Source: Ursus arctos (taxonomy: Eukaryota; Chordata; Mammalia; Carnivora; Ursidae). From it: a DNA stretch of 64,000 bases. Shown one piece after another: positions 1-10,800 of the stretch (the stretch's first letter is position 1; each line of letters begins with the position of its first letter). Location of the stretch: positions 38,948,475-39,012,474 of the forward strand of contig NW_026622808.1 in assembly GCF_023065955.2 (NCBI RefSeq), read 5' to 3'. The notes under the pieces were generated by a model. It saw nothing but the letters and a program-made list of their open reading frames with translations, had not been told where the DNA came from and ran no database searches. The position numbers were made by a program, and so were the translations under genes.

Positions 1-544
1 TTTCTCTTCTAGCTGAATGCAACCTTTAAGACCAGTGAGCTCTTTGCCAGAGATATAACACACAGAAATAAAAGGCAAGATTAAACACAAGCCAGGAGGG
101 CTCTCTCACATTGCCCTCAAGGCACTGGAAAGTTCCCAGAAAGGGAAATATTTCCAGTGTTCCAAGACAGCTTCCCATTGCCCCAAGGAGTTTAATTCAT
201 TTTCAGGATCCACGTGCAAGACACTCAGATTACATTTAGCCCCCAGACCCCCAGCTGAATGACCCCACTGGCCACAGATGACAAACAGAGGTGCCAGCTC
301 CTGTCTTTGCTGCCAAACAGCTGCAAGGTCAAACCTGACAGGTGAGATGGCCCCCAAAGGCCTCCTCTTCCTCCCCAACCCAGGCAAGAGGAAACCCAAG
401 CTTAAAAGGTAGCTCTTCCCTGACATCTGCTAAGGATACAGTAAGAGAAAGTCCCTCCACCAGGTCTAGACAAAAGACTGACAGTCTGAGAGCCCTGAAG
501 GATGCAAGAGAGGCCAGGGCAACGAGGCAGCTGCTCCCTGGTCA

Positions 545-775
545 AGAGGAAGAGGGGCAGGGACAGGGGAGGAGGTTCATGATAATCCACAGAGAAGGGG
601 CAGAAGAAGGGAGGCAGAGACAGAGAGTGAGACATGATAGGAGAGAGTGTGTGTGTGAGAAATGGGGAGAGGGAGGGAGAAAGAGAGAAGAGAGAGGGAG
701 AGAGAGGGAGAAAGAGGGAAAGTTAGAGGAAAGGAGAGAGGAAGAGAGAGAGAGTGGGGGGAACACACTGAATGA
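545..775. repeat. Purine-rich (GA/GGA)n low-complexity tract
   Basis: Imperfect GAGAGG/GGGAGA repeats run for about 230 bases on the plus strand with few interruptions. In the ARHGEF3 transcript this is a CU-rich pyrimidine tract beginning roughly 110 bases downstream of the 5' splice site. It is low-complexity sequence and not coding. Confidence 0.9.
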
Positions 776-880
776 GAGATGCAAGCATTGAGAGACTGAC
801 ACAGAGAGGAAGCCGAGAGAGTGAGAGATGGAGCGAGACGGAGGGACAAACAGACGGACCCGGAGAGGTCCAGGTGGAGG

Positions 881-886
881 CCCTAC
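881..886 (-). other. ARHGEF3: 5' splice site of ARHGEF3 first coding exon
   Basis: On the minus strand the exon ends ...GACACGGAG and is followed at once by GTAGGG. The donor falls exactly after codon 32 (phase 0), which is where the family resemblance stops; reading on gives low-complexity Ser/Pro/Leu-rich nonsense from the intron. Confidence 0.85.
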
Positions 887-982
887 CTCCGTGTCCTTGG
901 CCGGACTGCTGGCCGGGGGAACCTCCAGGCTGCAGTTCGCCCTCTTGACCGTGAGGTAGAAGGGGTAATCCTTGGCCACCAT
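887..982 (-). CDS. ARHGEF3: ARHGEF3 (XPLN) first coding exon, N-terminal 32 codons
   Basis: ARHGEF3 is a Dbl-family exchange factor that activates RhoA and RhoB through a DH-PH module; it also acts in mTORC2 control, myogenesis and platelet biology (established knowledge). This exon gives only the extreme N terminus, before the DH domain: it starts MVAKDYPFYLTVKRANCSLE and ends PAKDTE. I recognise it as the start of the main isoform; from memory the human protein differs at only about three residues (L/V, G/S, A/T). The ATG at 982-980 lies in GCAGCCACCATGG, very close to the ideal Kozak context. The frame stays open upstream, but its first possible initiator there is GTG at 1069, so the ATG is preferred. 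The remaining exons would be at lower coordinates outside the window. The exon sits in a CpG island, as expected for a first exon. No frameshift or stop is present. Confidence 0.92.
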
Positions 983-988
983 GGTGGC
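975..988 (-). promoter_or_regulatory. ARHGEF3: Palindromic Kozak/start-codon site of ARHGEF3
   Basis: GCCACCATGGTGGC is a perfect 14-bp palindrome centred on the ARHGEF3 start codon. It therefore presents an equally strong Kozak ATG on both strands. The plus-strand frame from this site runs into GC-rich nonsense with no family resemblance, so only the minus-strand start is taken as real. Confidence 0.85.
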
Positions 989-1534
989 TGCCGGGCCTGC
1001 TCTTTGGGATGTCACCGCTGACCCGAGGCGACCACAAAACTCCCTGGCGAAAGGGGGCCCCAGCTCCACGGTGCCGGGCGGCAGCGCCGGTACGGAGACT
1101 GACAGCCGGCTTCTTGCCTGGCGGGACCGACTCAGCTCTCCGGCTGAAAGGGGGGAGGAGCCTAGGCCGGGACCGCCCAGCTGGGGCGGGGCCAGGGGGT
1201 GGGGCGGAGCGCCGGCTCGGCCCTGCCCCGACGCGTCCCCGAAGCGCCCAGGTACCGCCCCGCGGAAACCCCCTCAGCGTCGCGAGGGGCGAAGCTGGCG
1301 TGGGACCCTCCTTCCAGCGGGCCGGATGCCCGGGGCCACCCTCCCAGTGACTCTCTGGCACTCCCGGGGTGGAAGAGGGGGCGGGTAGAACCGAGGCTGG
1401 GGCGAAGCTGGGCGGCGGGGAGAGAGGTGCCCCCGCGGAGGAAAAGAAAGCGTTTTAAATGCCCACACTAAGAAGAGGCGGTATGCTATTTTGCCTTCTT
1501 CCCAGCCAGCCTCCCCTCACACATTTTTTTTTTT

Positions 1535-1690
1535 TAATGAACGTCACTGGAGTATAATCTATAAACAGTAAGATGTGCCCATTTTAAGTGTACAGTTAGT
1601 TGAGTGTTGACAAATGTAAACACTCATGTAACCACCTCCACAATCAGGAAATATATTTCTATCATTTCCAGAGACTTCCTTTGAGCGCCT
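1535..1690 (-). mobile_element. L1M-type 3' UTR fragment
   Basis: Read on the minus strand, the segment matches the old L1 3' UTR pattern 'gattgtggaggtggttacatg ... tgtacacttaaaatgggcac ... attatactcc'. The T-run at 1525-1537 corresponds to its poly(A) end. It is truncated at the 5' side. Confidence 0.65.
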
Positions 1691-2039
1691 TCCTCTGAAC
1701 ACATTTTTAAATATGAAGAGGCTGGTTAGAGGCAGCCAGCCACTCAGAAGGGCAATCTGACAGGGTCTGTCAGGATGAAGCTGCGCAGCGTGAGCCGGCT
1801 GGCTGTACCAAGTCTTACTGGAGAAATACACTGTAAATGTCTGATAGGCAATTCTAAGATCATTTGCTGCAGCCCAGTCTGGGACAGTAAACAAACAAAC
1901 AAAACCCCAAACTGGAAACAACTGTAATGTTTATTAACAGGGAGGGCTTAAATCAATTTTCCTTCTTACAGAACCCAACTCAACAGCAGTCAAAAAGAAG
2001 GGGTCTAGTGCTGTGGCATGGAAAGATCTCCAATGTATT
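1690..2039. other. Unassigned single-copy sequence
   Basis: No exon, RNA gene or repeat recognised between the old L1 end and the SINE. The last 12 bases (2028-2039) are the left target-site copy of the next SINE. Confidence 0.5.
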
Positions 2040-2231
2040 TTTTTTTTAAAGATTTTATTTATTTATTTGACAGAGAGAGAGAGAGAGACAGCCAGCGAGA
2101 GAGGGAACACAAGCAGGGGCAGTGGGAGAGGAAGAAGCAGGCTCCCAGCGGAGGAGCCTGATGTGGGGCTTGATCCCAATCACGCCCTGAGCCGAAGGCA
2201 GACGCTTAATGACTGAGCCACCCAGGCGCCC
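2040..2231 (-). mobile_element. Carnivore tRNA-Lys SINE (arctoid subtype), full length
   Basis: Begins with T-run plus aaagattttatttattt and ends ccacccaggcgcccc, so it is in minus orientation. It carries the 'gacagccagcgagagaggg' body. A perfect 12-bp target-site duplication, ctccaatgtatt, lies at 2028-2039 and 2232-2243. Confidence 0.95.
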
Positions 2232-2243
2232 CTCCAATGTATT

Positions 2244-3029
2244 AAATTCAGTTAGAGAATAATTGCAGAGTAAGTACAGTATCTTACCATTTATGTTGAA
2301 AACACGTCTACATAATACCATGTATTTTCTATAGCAACATGTAAGTACATACCATTGAAAACCAACCAGAAGGATGTACAGCAAACTTATGAGTCCCTTT
2401 GGGGCTAAAGGGAGGCAATCAGTGCCAGGGTGTACAACTGGGATTAAAGGATTAAAAGTAGCAAAGGAGACTTTAAATTTATAGCTATTGTTCCTAAAAT
2501 TTTTTACAAGAAAAATATATGTGTTATTTGGTAACTTAGAAGTTATTTTTTTAAATATTAAAATGATCATTGTCTCAAAAGTTATTTTGTGGACTGCACT
2601 GTTGAACTCCCCCCCCCCCCCCCGCCCCTTATCAAAGTCATGACCACAGCAGGTGGTGGTCTGGAGAGATGATGTCTTTTGTTTTGACTTCTTAGGTGTA
2701 TGCGAGGTAATGGGAATGGAAATATCTAGACCCTGTTTCAGTATTCTCTGCTTCCAGCTAAGGCCAGAATCCAGTTTCCGCTTTCTAGGCAGGAAACCTC
2801 ATGATATATAGCTCTTTCACCCCAAGTACCAAACCCACACCCTGGCACTAAATTCACCTACTTTCCTGTCCAGCTAGTCCACAAACTGCCTTCAGAAAAG
2901 GGAGAATCTATCTGGCCAGTTTTGCTAGCCCTGTTTTTGCCACACACGTAAAGGAAACTCTTGAATTAGTGGGTTCCAGTTGAAATGGAAGAAAGCACCT
3001 GAGCTTTTTTCCCCTTATGTAAATACCCT
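2244..3029. other. Unassigned sequence with a (C)15 tract
   Basis: No gene or repeat recognised apart from a run of 15 cytosines at 2609-2623 followed by gcccc. Confidence 0.5.
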
Positions 3030-3216
3030 GGGGCGCCTGGGTGGCTCAGTCCATTAAGCATCCGACTCTTGATTTTGGCTCAGGTCAGGTTCTCAGGGTC
3101 CTGGGATCAAGCCCTGAGTCGGACTCCATGCTCAACGGGGAGTCTGCTTGAGGATTTGCTCTTCCTTCCTTCTGCCCCCTGCCCCCCCCCAAATACATAA
3201 ATAAATCTTAAAATAT
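3030..3216 (+). mobile_element. Carnivore tRNA-Lys SINE
   Basis: Starts ggggcgcctgggtggctcag, has A and B box-like tRNA sequence, and ends in an A-rich tail (aaatacataaataaatctta). The tail runs into a (TA)n and then a (CA)n microsatellite, which probably grew from the tail. Confidence 0.93.
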
Positions 3217-3247
3217 ATATATTTATATATAAGTAAATTATATATAA

Positions 3248-3289
<42 letters not shown>

Positions 3290-3294
3290 ACACC
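3216..3294. repeat. (TA)n followed by (AC)n microsatellite
   Basis: Alternating TA/ATT sequence at 3216-3250 is followed by about 15 uninterrupted AC units (3252-3282) and a few more after one AA interruption. It sits at the tail of the preceding SINE. Confidence 0.95.
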
Positions 3295-5888
3295 CTAAAG
3301 CAGTGGGAAGATGACTAAAGAAGAGTTTTGGGGTGAGAAAGATGCCTCTGGACCACTGATTTTTCCTACTTGTATTCCCAAACACAACTTTATCTTGTTA
3401 ACCCAAGCTGTGCTGATGGGGAGCTTACATGGATGCTCCCTATAAGCTTGACCAAGCTTGGTGGGGACATGAAGGGAACCTTCTCTCCAAGCGCACCCAA
3501 CTAAAGCAGCCCCTGATTAATTCTGCAGCCAAAGGAGGGCCAGGAGAGGCAGTGACATGCCTCACTCAGGGCTCCCCTCACTGCCGAGGATATGAGCTGA
3601 AGCACCTGGAGCTGCTCTTCATTCCCTTCTTCTTCCTGCTCTTCTGGCCCCATAGGCCCACTATCTCAACAAGATGACTCTGGCTAGCAACAGCCTCTTT
3701 GGGGACAGGCTCTGATCCCTGGTGGAGCTCACTGGACCTTATCCTCCGGCTGGGAAGTGTACTTCCAGCACTAGGTGAAGAAAAGAATGACTCTAGCAAA
3801 CTACAACTGGTATTCTCACTACGGGATCCTCAGGACTGGGCGGAAGTCTGACATACCCTAAGTGCAGCGAGGTAATAAATAAACCCTATGGAAAAGAGGG
3901 GACTTTAACCTCGAGTTTAAGTACAACTCTTGCGGAGCAAAGAATAGTTATATTGGTTGATGAGAAGCCTGCCATATCTACTTTCTCTCATAACATTTTT
4001 TTTTGCCCCTCCTCAAAAGATTTGGAACAATAAAAATCAATCAATATACATGGCAACATAACACATGTGCAGGAAACTTCTGTGTTTTCTGCTATACATG
4101 CTAGTTAGAGGGAGATTGCTAATGATGAGTAACCATTTAAACAGTACTGAAGAAAAAAAACAAAAGCATAAGCCCCAAGATGAGTGTGAAAGGAAAGATG
4201 GGAATCTGGAGTTCCCTTGGGTGGTCTGATGCTTCTAAGCTTCTCATAGCGTGAATGTCTCATCACCATAAATAGGGTTCGGGTGTTTAAAGAGATATAT
4301 TTTTGGTGCAATAAGGCCTGTAAATGAAGCTGGCAATTTGGGGTATACACAAGCCAAGTATGTGGTCCTTGAGACATTTAAAGGATTTCAAGGGTATTTT
4401 GACCTCAGGCAATGTCCACCTTGTGCCCTGACTTCAGAAGCTCCGCTGTGTGTGACGCGCTGCTCCAACATTAGCAGATTCGGGGTTTGGATATTCTGCC
4501 TGGATTCCAACCAGAGGTTCTGTGACCAAAGAGTTTGTCAGGAGGCAGGCTGCTCTACACGAGGGTTCCCAAGCACACCCCTGAGGCTGGTGTCACAATT
4601 GAGGGAAGCCAGGCCGACTGCCATGCTGCCCAGCGGTGTGGGCCCCAGGAGCCCGGCATTCCCCATCCTGCCTGTGTGTGTGTTTATGAGCTTAGGAACA
4701 ACACTGCTCTAACAGTCAGCTTCACTCAAAGCAATGGCACAAAGTGCCTTTCAGAACCTGCCTTCAGCACAACCCGTTATAATCCTATAAAATGCTTCAC
4801 AGCCGGGCAGTGTTCCTTGCTAGCCAGAAGCCTGGAGACTGGAATAAAGAAGCCTGTTCTGCATTTCCAGGAACGGTGCCAAGAGCAGGGCCTGCATTCT
4901 CGCCTGGGCCGAGCAGGGCTCATTTGTGCTGCTGGTGGAGTGGTGGGCCTCCACACACAAGCCCACCACTGGTTATAAGCTCCTTTCAGAAGAGCAGACA
5001 GCCAGACATGGCTGAGAGACCATCAATCAACTCCTCAAATCCCACTGCGGTGGCAGTGAGCAGAACAGGCCCAGCATGAGGCTAAAACTTCAGAAGTTAA
5101 AGTGGTTGTGGCAGTGTTCTCAGCCAATAGCACGATGCCTTGTTTTGTTACCATTGCACTTAACATCAGTGTTACTGGGTTCTTTTTTTTCGTAAAGGCC
5201 TATTCATTTGTTCATCCATCCATCCATCCACCCATCAAATATGCGTGTTTATTACAGAGCAGGTACTCAATTAGCTACATTTCTCCCCTTTCTTCCCTAC
5301 CTATTCCTGAACCTCTATGCCAGGAAGGTGTGTAATACACACCTGCTCAAAAAATACGGTTGACTTTAAAACACGGCCTTTCAACTATAACCTCGGCAGC
5401 GAGGTGTGTGTGCATTTGCAGAAGGAGCTCAGGTGACAGTAGCCAATCCCCTAAAGCCCAACCTTCAAACACGTGCACCTCCATCTGCTCCCTTGGCAGC
5501 TGGAGCTATCCCTTCTACTCTTGCTAATCTCACACAGTCGTGTAGGTACATGTTGTATACACATGTGTACCAACACCTCCCCTCCCCTTCCATTTGGGCA
5601 ACATTCCCAGTTAATGACCGAGCTCCCCCTCCTCTCTGTCACTTCAGTCTTGATGGGAGAGGGGAGTCAAAAGCCTGAAAAAGTTCTGGCGGTGAATTCT
5701 AAGAGATCAGGACTGTGGTTTCCTGCCAGAGGGGTAAAAATGGCACAAACGAAACACTGATAATATCTAAAATCATACCAGTATTATTACTCTCCCCCCC
5801 CCCCGGGTTACATCCACTGGCTCCAGGCTAGATTTATGAAAATATATCCCTGGATATTCTAAAGCAGGAAGACTCCATTCATGCACTC
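3295..5888. other. Unassigned, mostly single-copy sequence
   Basis: Roughly 2.6 kb with no exon or RNA gene that I can support. Minor items: (ATCC)n at 5213-5232 with a weak L2-like end nearby, and an 11-base C run at 5794-5804. Several overlapping open frames at 4340-5080 lack family resemblance or codon coherence and are treated as chance. Confidence 0.45.
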
Positions 5889-5904
5889 AAAGATCTAATT
5901 TTTT

Positions 5905-6098
5905 AAATTTTTTATAATAATTTTTTATTATGTTATGTTAGTCACCATACAGTACATCCCTAGTTTTTGATGTAAAGTTCCATGATTCATTACTTGCGTG
6001 TAACACCCAGTGCACCATGCAATACGTGCCCTCCTTAATACCCATCACTGGCCTATCCCAATCCCCCACCCCCTCCCCTCTAAAGCCCTCTGGGAAAT
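5905..6098 (-). mobile_element. 5'-truncated carnivore L1 insertion
   Basis: The plus strand shows the antisense of the carnivore L1 3' end (cccagtgcaccatgcaatac, ccctccttaatacccatcac). A T-rich end on the left marks the poly(A) side. A near-perfect 16-bp target-site duplication, AAAGATCT(A/C)ATTTTTT, flanks it at 5889-5904 and 6099-6114. Only about 190 bases of the element are present. Confidence 0.88.
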
Positions 6099-6295
6099 AA
6101 AGATCTCATTTTTTGAAACAAGTCTGAAAAACCGGTTAAGTAATAGAATCTTTCTCTTTCTCAGATTGAGCTAATCCTGTGGATTACAGCTATAATGCAA
6201 AAATAATCAAAACTCTATGTTTAAAAAAAATGGATATTTGTTTTGCCCTGATAAACCACAGACAGGTACATTCCCTAGTCTCTAGTTCATTACAG

Positions 6296-6512
6296 CAGTG
6301 ATTCTTAACTGGGGGCAATTTTGTCCCCTCCTCCCCGTAACATTTGGCAATGTCTGAATACAACTTTGATTGTCACTGGGGGAGGGTCCTAGTGACATTT
6401 AATGGATAGAGGCCCAGGATAATGGCAGACATCCTATAAGGCACAGGACAGCCCCCACAATAAAGAATTAACAGGTTCAAAATGCCAATAATGCTGGTGT
6501 TGAGAAACCCTG
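6296..6512 (+). mobile_element. MER20-like hAT-Charlie DNA transposon, near full length
   Basis: Runs from cagtgattcttaactggggg to ggtgttgagaaaccctg, matching the inverted-terminal-repeat ends and the internal 'acatttggcaatgtctg ... cacaggacagccccc' pattern of the non-autonomous hAT family. Eight-base flanks CATTACAG (6288-6295) and CATTAAAC (6513-6520) fit a decayed hAT target-site duplication (6 of 8). Confidence 0.85.
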
Positions 6513-6520
6513 CATTAAAC

Positions 6521-7730
6521 AGAGAGTAGAACTAAAATACAGCATCAGAGCCAGGATAATCTGTTGGTTTTGACCTCAAGGATATTCTTGCTTCAGACCT
6601 TAACCACTGATTGATGTCAAATGGCAGTGTGGGCATGGTGGGGGAAAGGAAAAAAAAAATGCTTCAGTGCCAGGTAGCCTCAGAATTATTGACATGCCTA
6701 GAATCTTTCCCTGTTGCCCAAACCTGACCCTTAACAGAATAACAGATTTCGTAAAACACAAAAGGACAAGAGAACAAGAAGTACAGGAAGAAAGGGCAGG
6801 GGATAGAAAACCATCTTAAACTCTTCAGATATGAAAATGCACTTCAAAAGACCAGTGAAAATGAAAGTTTCAATGAAAGGTAATACTTTAAGAAGAAATT
6901 GGGGAGGAGAAAGAAATGTTTCAAAACTTGGTGTTTCCCAGGAAAACATTTGCCGCCATATTTAATTGTTTTGGGGGGCAGAAATTCAAACTCAGTGATG
7001 GCATAAAAACTCCAGAGGATTTGATTTACTGTCCTTTTGATACACGGTATTTCTGGCCACACGGTGTGTACTATTAGAAACCTGTCTTCACTCAAGATTT
7101 TGCAATAAGAACCCTGACTTTCTCCAGTTTGAGCTGATTACTATCAGCAGGCTTATTTAGCTTATAGAACATAAGCCAGCCTTCAGAACATTTCCCGTAT
7201 ACTACTAGGAGGTCTTTGAAATTTATGGAGAGTCTCCATTTGTTTGAGAGTATTTCATATCTTTTGACCAAGAATTCAATAAGTTTGCTACACTCCAAAA
7301 GTATTTATTCCCCTCAGACTACAGCTAATGTTATGTTATATAGGTTTTCTACACTAACCATTGCATGGAGGAACTCAAATATCTAAAATATGTAAATTCT
7401 AGCTCTGGATAGTAGAAGTGTTTTCTCTTTCATCAACTACAAACTCAGCAATCAAAGGACCATATCTCATCAAGCCTAAGATGCCAAAGACTGTAATATA
7501 TGCTATTATTTTATTACCAAGAAAGAAAAAAATGTTGCCAATTAAATAATAACATGTGATCAATTATAAGCTACATCTCAATTCTAGAAAAATTGAAATT
7601 TGGGGGAAATGTGCATTTCAATGGCAGCAGTATTCATATCATCTGGCTGGGATTTGAAAACCCACATATTTATAGAAACATGACTTCTGGGAATTCAGGG
7701 ACAATAATTCCAGAGACCACCTGTAGTGAA
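6521..7730. other. Unassigned single-copy sequence
   Basis: AT-rich; no gene, RNA or repeat that I can support. Confidence 0.5.
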
Positions 7731-7734
7731 ACCA

Positions 7735-7868
7735 ACTGAGAAGCTTATCAAATCCATACCTCTGGGCCCCACTTTGGGTCTGCTGAATTGGAATAGTCAG
7801 CAGTGGACCCTAGGTATTTGAATTTTTGATAAACACCCTCAGAGAACATTTGTTTGAGTAACATGGTG
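7735..7868 (+). mobile_element. MER5A-like hAT fragment
   Basis: Contains the family pattern 'gggccccac...tctgctgaatt...ggtatttgaattttt...ataaacaccctcagagaac'. The left third appears missing. Confidence 0.55.
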
Positions 7869-7869
7869 T

Positions 7870-10800
7870 TGTGAGTTAGAATTATCAGCCAGCCCAAAAA
7901 TGAACCTGCCTACCTCCCACTCCAGGAATACTCTAAACCACAGATTCTCAGGCCGGAGGTACCCGGGGTAATTAGCCCAACGGTTATAGCATCAAAATCC
8001 AGAGTGGGCATGGAGAGCTGCTTAGTACTGGGGAACTATTATATGCTGGATAGCCTGTTCTGTACATATGGGTGCAACAGGTATACAATGAGAAATATCC
8101 AAGTTCACACTCCAAAGTAAACTACCAACTAAGCCACCCACCCGGAGACATGTTCTGGCTCTTAGAACTTGATTTACAATCTGGTATCCAGAGTTTCAAT
8201 TAAAAACATGCTTATCTTCATAGCCAGGGGACATGACTGCATTTACATTTTTAAAAAATTAGCTGTAGCAGTAGAGAATGGGAGGAGGGCAGTTGGCTTG
8301 AGATGTTTACTTGAAAGAGATCAGGGGCTGGGGGGTGCGGGGCACAGGGAGGGGAGTGGTGGGTGTAGAAGACCTTAATTAGAGAACGAGTTCAATGAGC
8401 AGAAGCAGACTTGGGGACTCCAGGCAAGCATGTGTCTCACTTGTGTGGTGGGAGCAGAAGTCGGTTGGCGTGTGCTAGAAAGCAGCCCATGTGCTAAAAT
8501 TGTTCCTCATTGTCATAGGTATCTGACACACTACGGAGGGGACAGAGGGTATAGGGTCAACTGGGTGCTTTGGTTAAGTGGGAGGTGAGCTCTGCTCTGT
8601 TTGAATTTTTTCCACCTCACATCCAAAACCAAGTTCAGCAACTCAGGTCTCATGGGCTCACTATTCTGACTGAACCAAAAGCCTTGGCAACAGAAGGCTG
8701 AACAAAAGTACAGGCTTCTGGTTTACCAACCTTTAATTGCTGCCAGATCACTTCTTTTTCTTTTCTTCTTCTTCTTCTTTTTTTTAATCATTTAGTTCTT
8801 TGGCATGACAACAGCAAGCATCAGACGGCTTCCTACCAAATAATTCCTCTCATTCAAGGCTGTCCTTGATCCCCAGGCTAGGGGAACCCTTGCTTTGTGT
8901 ACCCCCCCCCCCCAAACACTGAAGACCTCTCTTTCCCCAACACCCATCCAGCTTATAATGATGGACTCGAGGTGCCACCACCACCTGACAAAGACACAAG
9001 GACCATACTTATCTCGCTCAACAGGGGCTCCAGCTCCTTCTCTCATGCTGGCACATGGTAGAAGCAGCCATATTTGTTACAATGAACATTACATCGAAGT
9101 GGGTCTAATCAAAGAACACGTCATGGAAGAGGTGAATCCAGAAAGAGTTTGTGCAGTAAGGAACACAGCATAGTTAAAGTCTCTGTGAGGGGACTAAGAA
9201 ATCATATGCAGAACACTACAGTGGGCTGTTAACATTTTTTTCTTTTTTGAGAAGTAGACATGGGTAGACATGCTTTTTGAAGAATCCAAAATGCACCAAA
9301 ACCACTTTGAGAGAGGGTTCCTGCAGTATAAGGCTATGAGGCCCTCTTGGATGTTACTGACAGCTTTCAGTTCCCTCTAGCTTTTTACACAGACCCGACA
9401 ATTTACACTAATTCTGGAACCAGGTGGACTTGCCAGGGAGACTGAAACTGGTGACAAAGGATATTAAAGAGTCTGTTTTCAGAGGTGCCTTGTAACATGC
9501 TCACTCGTCCTTTCCTTGCCCTCCAGAGGCACTTTCTTCCTTTTCCTTCTCTAGGTTTTTGATTCCAGGTTAAACTCCCTATATATATTTTTTTCTTTTC
9601 AACTTGCCACGCTCATACCTCGTGTTATTTATATTGAAACTTTGTTCTCTTGAGTTGGGCCTCTCATGAGGGGCTGACTTTGAAGGGGGAGGGGAGGCTT
9701 TTGCCTCGTGTTTCTGCAAGATTAAACACGGTGCTAATCTAAAGTTCTCAGGCTGATGTGAAATTACAGACGCAAGGACTTTTTATCCAAGGAAGCCAAT
9801 GGGAGAAGAAGGAAATTTCTCTGCTGGCTGCTCCGTCAAGGAAGGATGCCACTCTCCCCGTCTGGGCGTCCTCACCTAGAGTCTTACAAGAGATGCTTTG
9901 AGAGCTCATTCTAGTTTAGGCACAGTACACAGGAAACAAAATTCATCTGTCAGGGAGTAGGAGGAAGGGAGGGAGGAAGGTAAGAGAGAATTAAAATTGT
10001 AAAGCCAACATCACATGGCTTCCTCCTTGAACTTCAGTAACCCAGCACCGTCTGCAGGCTCAGAAAAACCAAACGCAATGGGTAGGTACAAGGATTGCTC
10101 TGATGCCAGGAAAATGCAAGAAGACATAACTTTTACAAGGTAAGCAATGAATAAACGCCCTGAAGGAACAAAACAGCTTTTAACATCTCTGAAGTTGGCA
10201 GCAGGTGCCTGAAACATCAGTCCAGTGCAACCAAAATGCGCAACAGATAGGAACATCTTCTTTAAGATGAGGTCATACATCAGGGGAAACAATGGCTGGA
10301 TAGGCTGGGTTTCTATGATCAAGGGAAGGAGGGGAATTTCATCAGTATTTTCTTTGCCACAGTAAGACCCATTGCAACGCATGTGAGAGATTTTCCACAT
10401 GTTGGGCAAATTTTCTAGAATTTTTTAAAGGGAAAACTTTCTGCAGACAATCTTGGCTTCTGAAAGAGGTATCTTTCTCTGAGTTGGGAGGGATCATATT
10501 CTGTCCCATGCTGTTATCGTGAAGATCTGAAACAACTCTTCTTTTGGATTCTGCTGTTATAAAATGTGGTTTGGGGTGTCTTGTTACACTTTACCCCCAG
10601 AAGTGTTAAAGGAAGTGCCTGTCACCAACACTCAAAAATAAAAATGAAAATGATGCTGGCCGGGCTCAAAAACCAAAAGGATCAGCATTTTGCTTCAGTT
10701 TCCTGTTCATAAAACTTTATAAAAACAACCCACCCATTAAAGAAAAAAAGCCCACAACAATAGCTCATTATTCTTTTCCTAAACGCTTGCCTCATGCCAC

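Larger units (their letters stand above)
1..886 (-). other. ARHGEF3: ARHGEF3 intron, 5' part (downstream of first coding exon)
   Basis: This stretch follows the splice donor of the ARHGEF3 exon in the direction of transcription, so it is the start of the intron that leads to the next coding exon, which lies beyond the left edge. Positions 1-540 show no repeat or exon that I recognise. Positions 545-775 are an almost pure purine tract on the plus strand. Long open frames here on both strands are explained by that biased composition. Confidence 0.75.
885..1445 (-). promoter_or_regulatory. ARHGEF3: CpG-island promoter of the ARHGEF3 isoform
   Basis: Sequence from the exon to about 1445 is GC-rich with many CpG dinucleotides, while flanking DNA is CpG-poor. 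GC boxes (Sp/KLF type) are visible at 1183-1192 (ggggcggggc), 1201-1209, 1377-1384 and 1411-1420. No convincing TATA box sits close to the exon; a TTTAAAA on the minus strand near 1453-1460 lies at the island edge. The 5' UTR and start site must fall between 983 and about 1400, but the exact position cannot be read. Open frames on the plus strand here are a by-product of GC richness. Confidence 0.8.

Noticed and set aside
342..791. 149-codon open frame on the plus strand rich in Arg/Glu/Gly
   Set aside because: It lies in the purine-rich tract, where stop codons are rare; the protein is low-complexity and the region is ARHGEF3 intron.
542..880. Continuation of the ARHGEF3 frame past codon 32 on the minus strand
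   Set aside because: It follows a GT donor and reads as Ser/Leu/Pro low-complexity sequence from the pyrimidine tract, so it is intron.
983..1069. In-frame upstream extension of the ARHGEF3 start
   Set aside because: It would need a GTG initiator at 1069; the ATG at 982 has a near-ideal Kozak context and matches the known start.
723..1388. Several 90-210 codon frames on both strands over the CpG island
   Set aside because: They are products of GC-rich, stop-poor sequence; only the 32-codon exon has family resemblance.
4338..5079. Overlapping plus-strand frames of 95-147 codons
   Set aside because: No domain, no splice-flanked structure and three competing frames; treated as chance.
10011..10409. 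132-codon frame on the minus strand
   Set aside because: Starts with TTG only and resembles nothing I know.
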